Below are positions 6,517 to 7,657 of a stretch of 7,657 bases of DNA, piece after piece. The notes under the pieces are model-generated. The model saw only the letters and a list, made by a program, of their open reading frames with translations, did no database searches and was not told the origin of the DNA. Source of the stretch: Hyphomicrobiales bacterium. GTDB lineage: Bacteria; Pseudomonadota; Alphaproteobacteria; Rhizobiales; JAJFHB01. The stretch's first letter is position 1. Each line of letters opens with the position of its first letter. The position numbers and the translations under genes were made by a program. The stretch spans positions 1 to 7,657 of the forward strand of contig JAJFHB010000327.1 in the NCBI GenBank assembly GCA_021775795.1, given 5' to 3'.

Positions 6517-6572
6517 GCACAGTCCGCCAGTTCCTGCGCCAACGCTCAGGCGGCGGCGCGGACTTCACCCAG
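6517..6572 (-). pseudogene. Inverted, degenerate fragment of a crotonase gene
   Basis: The reverse complement of this segment matches crotonase positions 5238-5293 at 50 of 56 bases without gaps, including 25 identical bases in a row at one end. In the crotonase frame it reads LGEVRAAA, a stop, then ALAQELADC, against LGEVRTAAIALAQELADC in the intact gene. Of the five codons that differ, three are synonymous, one is T to A, and one is ATA to TGA (stop at 6546-6548). That pattern suggests descent from a once-coding paralogue rather than a recent copy. Similarity stops sharply next to the end of the DMSP-lyase-like gene; on the other side (6573-6650) I see only weak resemblance. It cannot encode a working enzyme. 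Confidence 0.7.
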
Positions 6573-6610
6573 AGCCATGGCCAGACTTTCAGCGGGGCCG
6601 CATAGATAGA

Positions 6611-6643
6611 GGCCCGGCAGCCTGGGCAGCTGCCGGACCTTTT
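6611..6643 (+). terminator. Rho-independent terminator after the DMSP-lyase-like gene
   Basis: The stem CCGGCAG (6614-6620) pairs with CTGCCGG (6630-6636) across a 9-nt loop, extended after one mismatch by GG (6611-6612) with CC (6638-6639), and is followed by TTTT and a further T at 6640-6644 (TTTTCT). It lies 120 nt past the cupin stop codon and before the convergent DUF533 gene. On the opposite strand the hairpin is followed by no T-run, so it serves the plus strand. Confidence 0.6.
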
Positions 6644-6703
6644 CTCGGCGTCAGGGGAGGGGGTCCCGCCACCGAGAGCGTTTTCATATCAACGAGAAGG
6701 GCT

Positions 6704-7468
6704 CTACGCAGCCAAAGCGTTGTTGGCGGCTTGATCTTCAAGTTGGGCAACAAGTTCGTCTGGAAGCTGCAGCTGTCGTCCAAGTATCCCAAGGTAATCA
6801 TGTTCCGCCGGGTCGTCCGGGTCTATGGCCAGCCGGGAGGCGAGATAAATCTCGGCCGCCTGTTCCGGCCCGTTTGCCAGGCTCACAATGTCCCTGATCG
6901 TTGGCGGGCTCATGAGAGCATCCAGCACGAAGGCCTTATGCTCATCATCCAGCTGCAGCTGCGACATCTGAGAAAGGATTTGCTTCTTCTCTTCGCCGCA
7001 GATGTGGCCATCGGCATTCGCAGCGGCAATCATCGCCTTTACGAGAGCAAGTTCAAACGGCCGATCATCAGATGCCATCGCCGGTGGCGCAAACGTGCTG
7101 TTATCCGCCGATGCGCTTTGTATGGAAAGTTGCGGTGGCTGGCCGCCAGCGGTTGCTTCATTTATTGATGGCGCTTGTTGTGTGGGGGCTGATTGCTGCC
7201 CCTGCCAGTTTTGATAGGCCCGGTGCGCCAGCGCACCGAGGACTGCCGCGCCGCCATAGCCAGCTGCGCCACCAGCAAATTTTCCAACCGTTTTTCTGGC
7301 CTTTTTGTTTCCAAGGAGCAGGCCGAGAACGCCTCCGGCCGCGAGGCCTCCCATAACACCCTTGGCACCGAGCACTCCTGCAACAGCAGAAGGTGACGGT
7401 TCATTTGGTTCTGCTGCATTCCCATTTTGGGTGCCCATGAACTGGTTAAGAAGTGCTCGCGGATCCAT
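6704..7468 (-). CDS. DUF533/TerB-like protein (YebE family)
   Basis: A 254-aa protein of the DUF533 (YebE) family. Residues about 28-85 are a glycine/alanine-rich hydrophobic region (GGLAAGGVLGLLLGNKKARK and AGGAAGYGGAAVLGALAHRAYQNWQ), probably membrane-associated. Residues about 86-133 form a Q/S/P-rich linker. Residues about 137-248 are an all-helical TerB-like domain with ALVKAMIAAANADGHI and the acidic residues D153, E159 and E160, as in tellurite-resistance TerB relatives. No biochemical role is established for this family; an envelope-stress or metal link is sometimes proposed. I chose M at 7468 because GCGAGAG stands 5 nt upstream and MDPRALLNQFMG is the usual family start; the ATG at 7483 has no ribosome binding site. 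It converges on the cupin gene and appears unrelated to the catabolic block. Confidence 0.88.
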   Translation of the reverse strand: MDPRALLNQFMGTQNGNAAEPNEPSPSAVAGVLGAKGVMGGLAAGGVLGLLLGNKKARKTVGKFAGGAAGYGGAAVLGALAHRAYQNWQGQQSAPTQQAPSINEATAGGQPPQLSIQSASADNSTFAPPAMASDDRPFELALVKAMIAAANADGHICGEEKKQILSQMSQLQLDDEHKAFVLDALMSPPTIRDIVSLANGPEQAAEIYLASRLAIDPDDPAEHDYLGILGRQLQLPDELVAQLEDQAANNALAA

Positions 7469-7549
7469 TGCAACTCTCGCCATTGTTTGTTGTCACTGAC
7501 GTAGAAGTGGGAATGGGGCAGGTGCAATGCCAATCGATTCTATTGTCGG

Positions 7550-7574
7550 GTTTGATAGTTTTTATCTATTAAAC
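7550..7574. promoter_or_regulatory. AT-rich inverted repeat, possible operator
   Basis: GTTTGATAG (7550-7558) and CTATTAAAC (7566-7574) are inverted with one G-T mismatch around a 7-nt spacer. No T-run follows on either strand, so an operator is more likely than a terminator. It lies 82 bp upstream of the DUF533 start and just before the window end. A weak promoter-like pair overlaps it on the plus strand (TTGTCG at 7543, TATTAA at 7567, 18 bp apart). Confidence 0.35.
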
Positions 7575-7589
7575 GGTGAAGCTTGAAAC

Positions 7590-7635
7590 CCGGGCCACAC
7601 TTCTTCTGGTCCCCGGAAACCGCGACGGCCAGAAG
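7590..7635. repeat. GC-rich palindromic sequence, possible intergenic repeat element
   Basis: CCGGGCCA (7590-7597) pairs with TGG plus CCCGG (7607-7616, with a 2-nt bulge) around a 9-nt loop. CTTCTGG (7603-7609) also pairs perfectly with CCAGAAG (7629-7635). Overlapping alternative hairpins between genes resemble the small palindromic elements common in alphaproteobacterial genomes. Only one copy is visible in this window. Short open frames run off the right edge on both strands here (plus from GTG 7576; minus ending at 7569), and I can support neither as a gene. Confidence 0.25.
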
Positions 7636-7657
7636 GTCTTCAACGGCTTTAGCAAAA

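Noticed and set aside
6549..6650. 34-codon open minus-strand stretch ending GLYLCGPAESLAMALGEVRAAA-like, which looks like a flavoprotein C-terminus
   Set aside because: It is closed upstream by a stop at 6651-6653, and its last part is explained by the crotonase-fragment homology, so I do not call a separate gene.
6503..7168. 221-aa plus-strand ORF
   Set aside because: It is arginine-rich, antisense to the well-supported DUF533 gene for most of its length, and includes the terminator and the inverted crotonase fragment.
7576..7657. Partial plus-strand ORF beginning GTG at the right edge, and a partial minus-strand ORF ending at 7569
   Set aside because: There is no ribosome binding site or family resemblance, both strands look equally coding, and the stretch is palindromic.

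Overview
The window looks like chromosomal DNA of an alphaproteobacterium. The evidence is moderately GC-rich coding sequence with GC-ending codons, GTG starts, a GcvA-type LysR regulator and a DUF533/TerB-like protein, all usual in that class. This is a judgement from protein style and codon use, since no rRNA or other marker gene is present. No tRNA, rRNA, CRISPR array or intact insertion sequence was seen.

Layout. Positions 1-650 (+): the 3' end of an unrecognised gene, then a small secreted protein 13 nt downstream. Positions 699-2655 (-): an SHMT-family PLP enzyme followed 55 nt later by a two-span membrane protein. Positions 2656-2753: a compact divergent promoter region with TTTGC/GCAAA half-sites. 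Positions 2754-5468 (+): LysR regulator, epoxide-hydrolase-like alpha/beta hydrolase, and a crotonase without the two standard hydratase glutamates. Positions 5469-5788: no confident gene, but a possible 32-49 aa ORF and a second TTTGC/GCAAA cluster. Positions 5789-6490 (+): a cupin of the DMSP lyase family with the full DddQ-type metal and catalytic residue set. Positions 6491-6703: a degenerate inverted crotonase fragment and a good intrinsic terminator. Positions 6704-7468 (-): a DUF533/TerB-like protein. Positions 7469-7657: an AT-rich dyad and GC-rich palindromes, with no confident gene.

How the parts may work together. The central block (PLP lyase/aldolase-type enzyme, LysR, alpha/beta hydrolase, crotonase, DMSP-lyase-like cupin) has the make-up of a small inducible catabolic locus. 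Three of its enzymes belong to well-known families but carry active sites that do not simply match the textbook member: the SHMT homologue has lost several folate- and serine-pocket residues, the crotonase has lost both catalytic glutamates, and the cupin has kept all DddQ key residues. The substrate cannot be deduced from sequence alone. Joint control by the LysR protein is an inference from divergent gene order and similar half-sites at 2687-2721 and 5727-5750.

The most concrete structural oddity is a 56-bp inverted, 89% identical copy of an internal part of the crotonase gene (5238-5293) at 6517-6572, including 25 bp of perfect identity. It flanks the DMSP-lyase-like gene and contains an in-frame stop, so it looks like the relic of a second crotonase gene or of a rearrangement.
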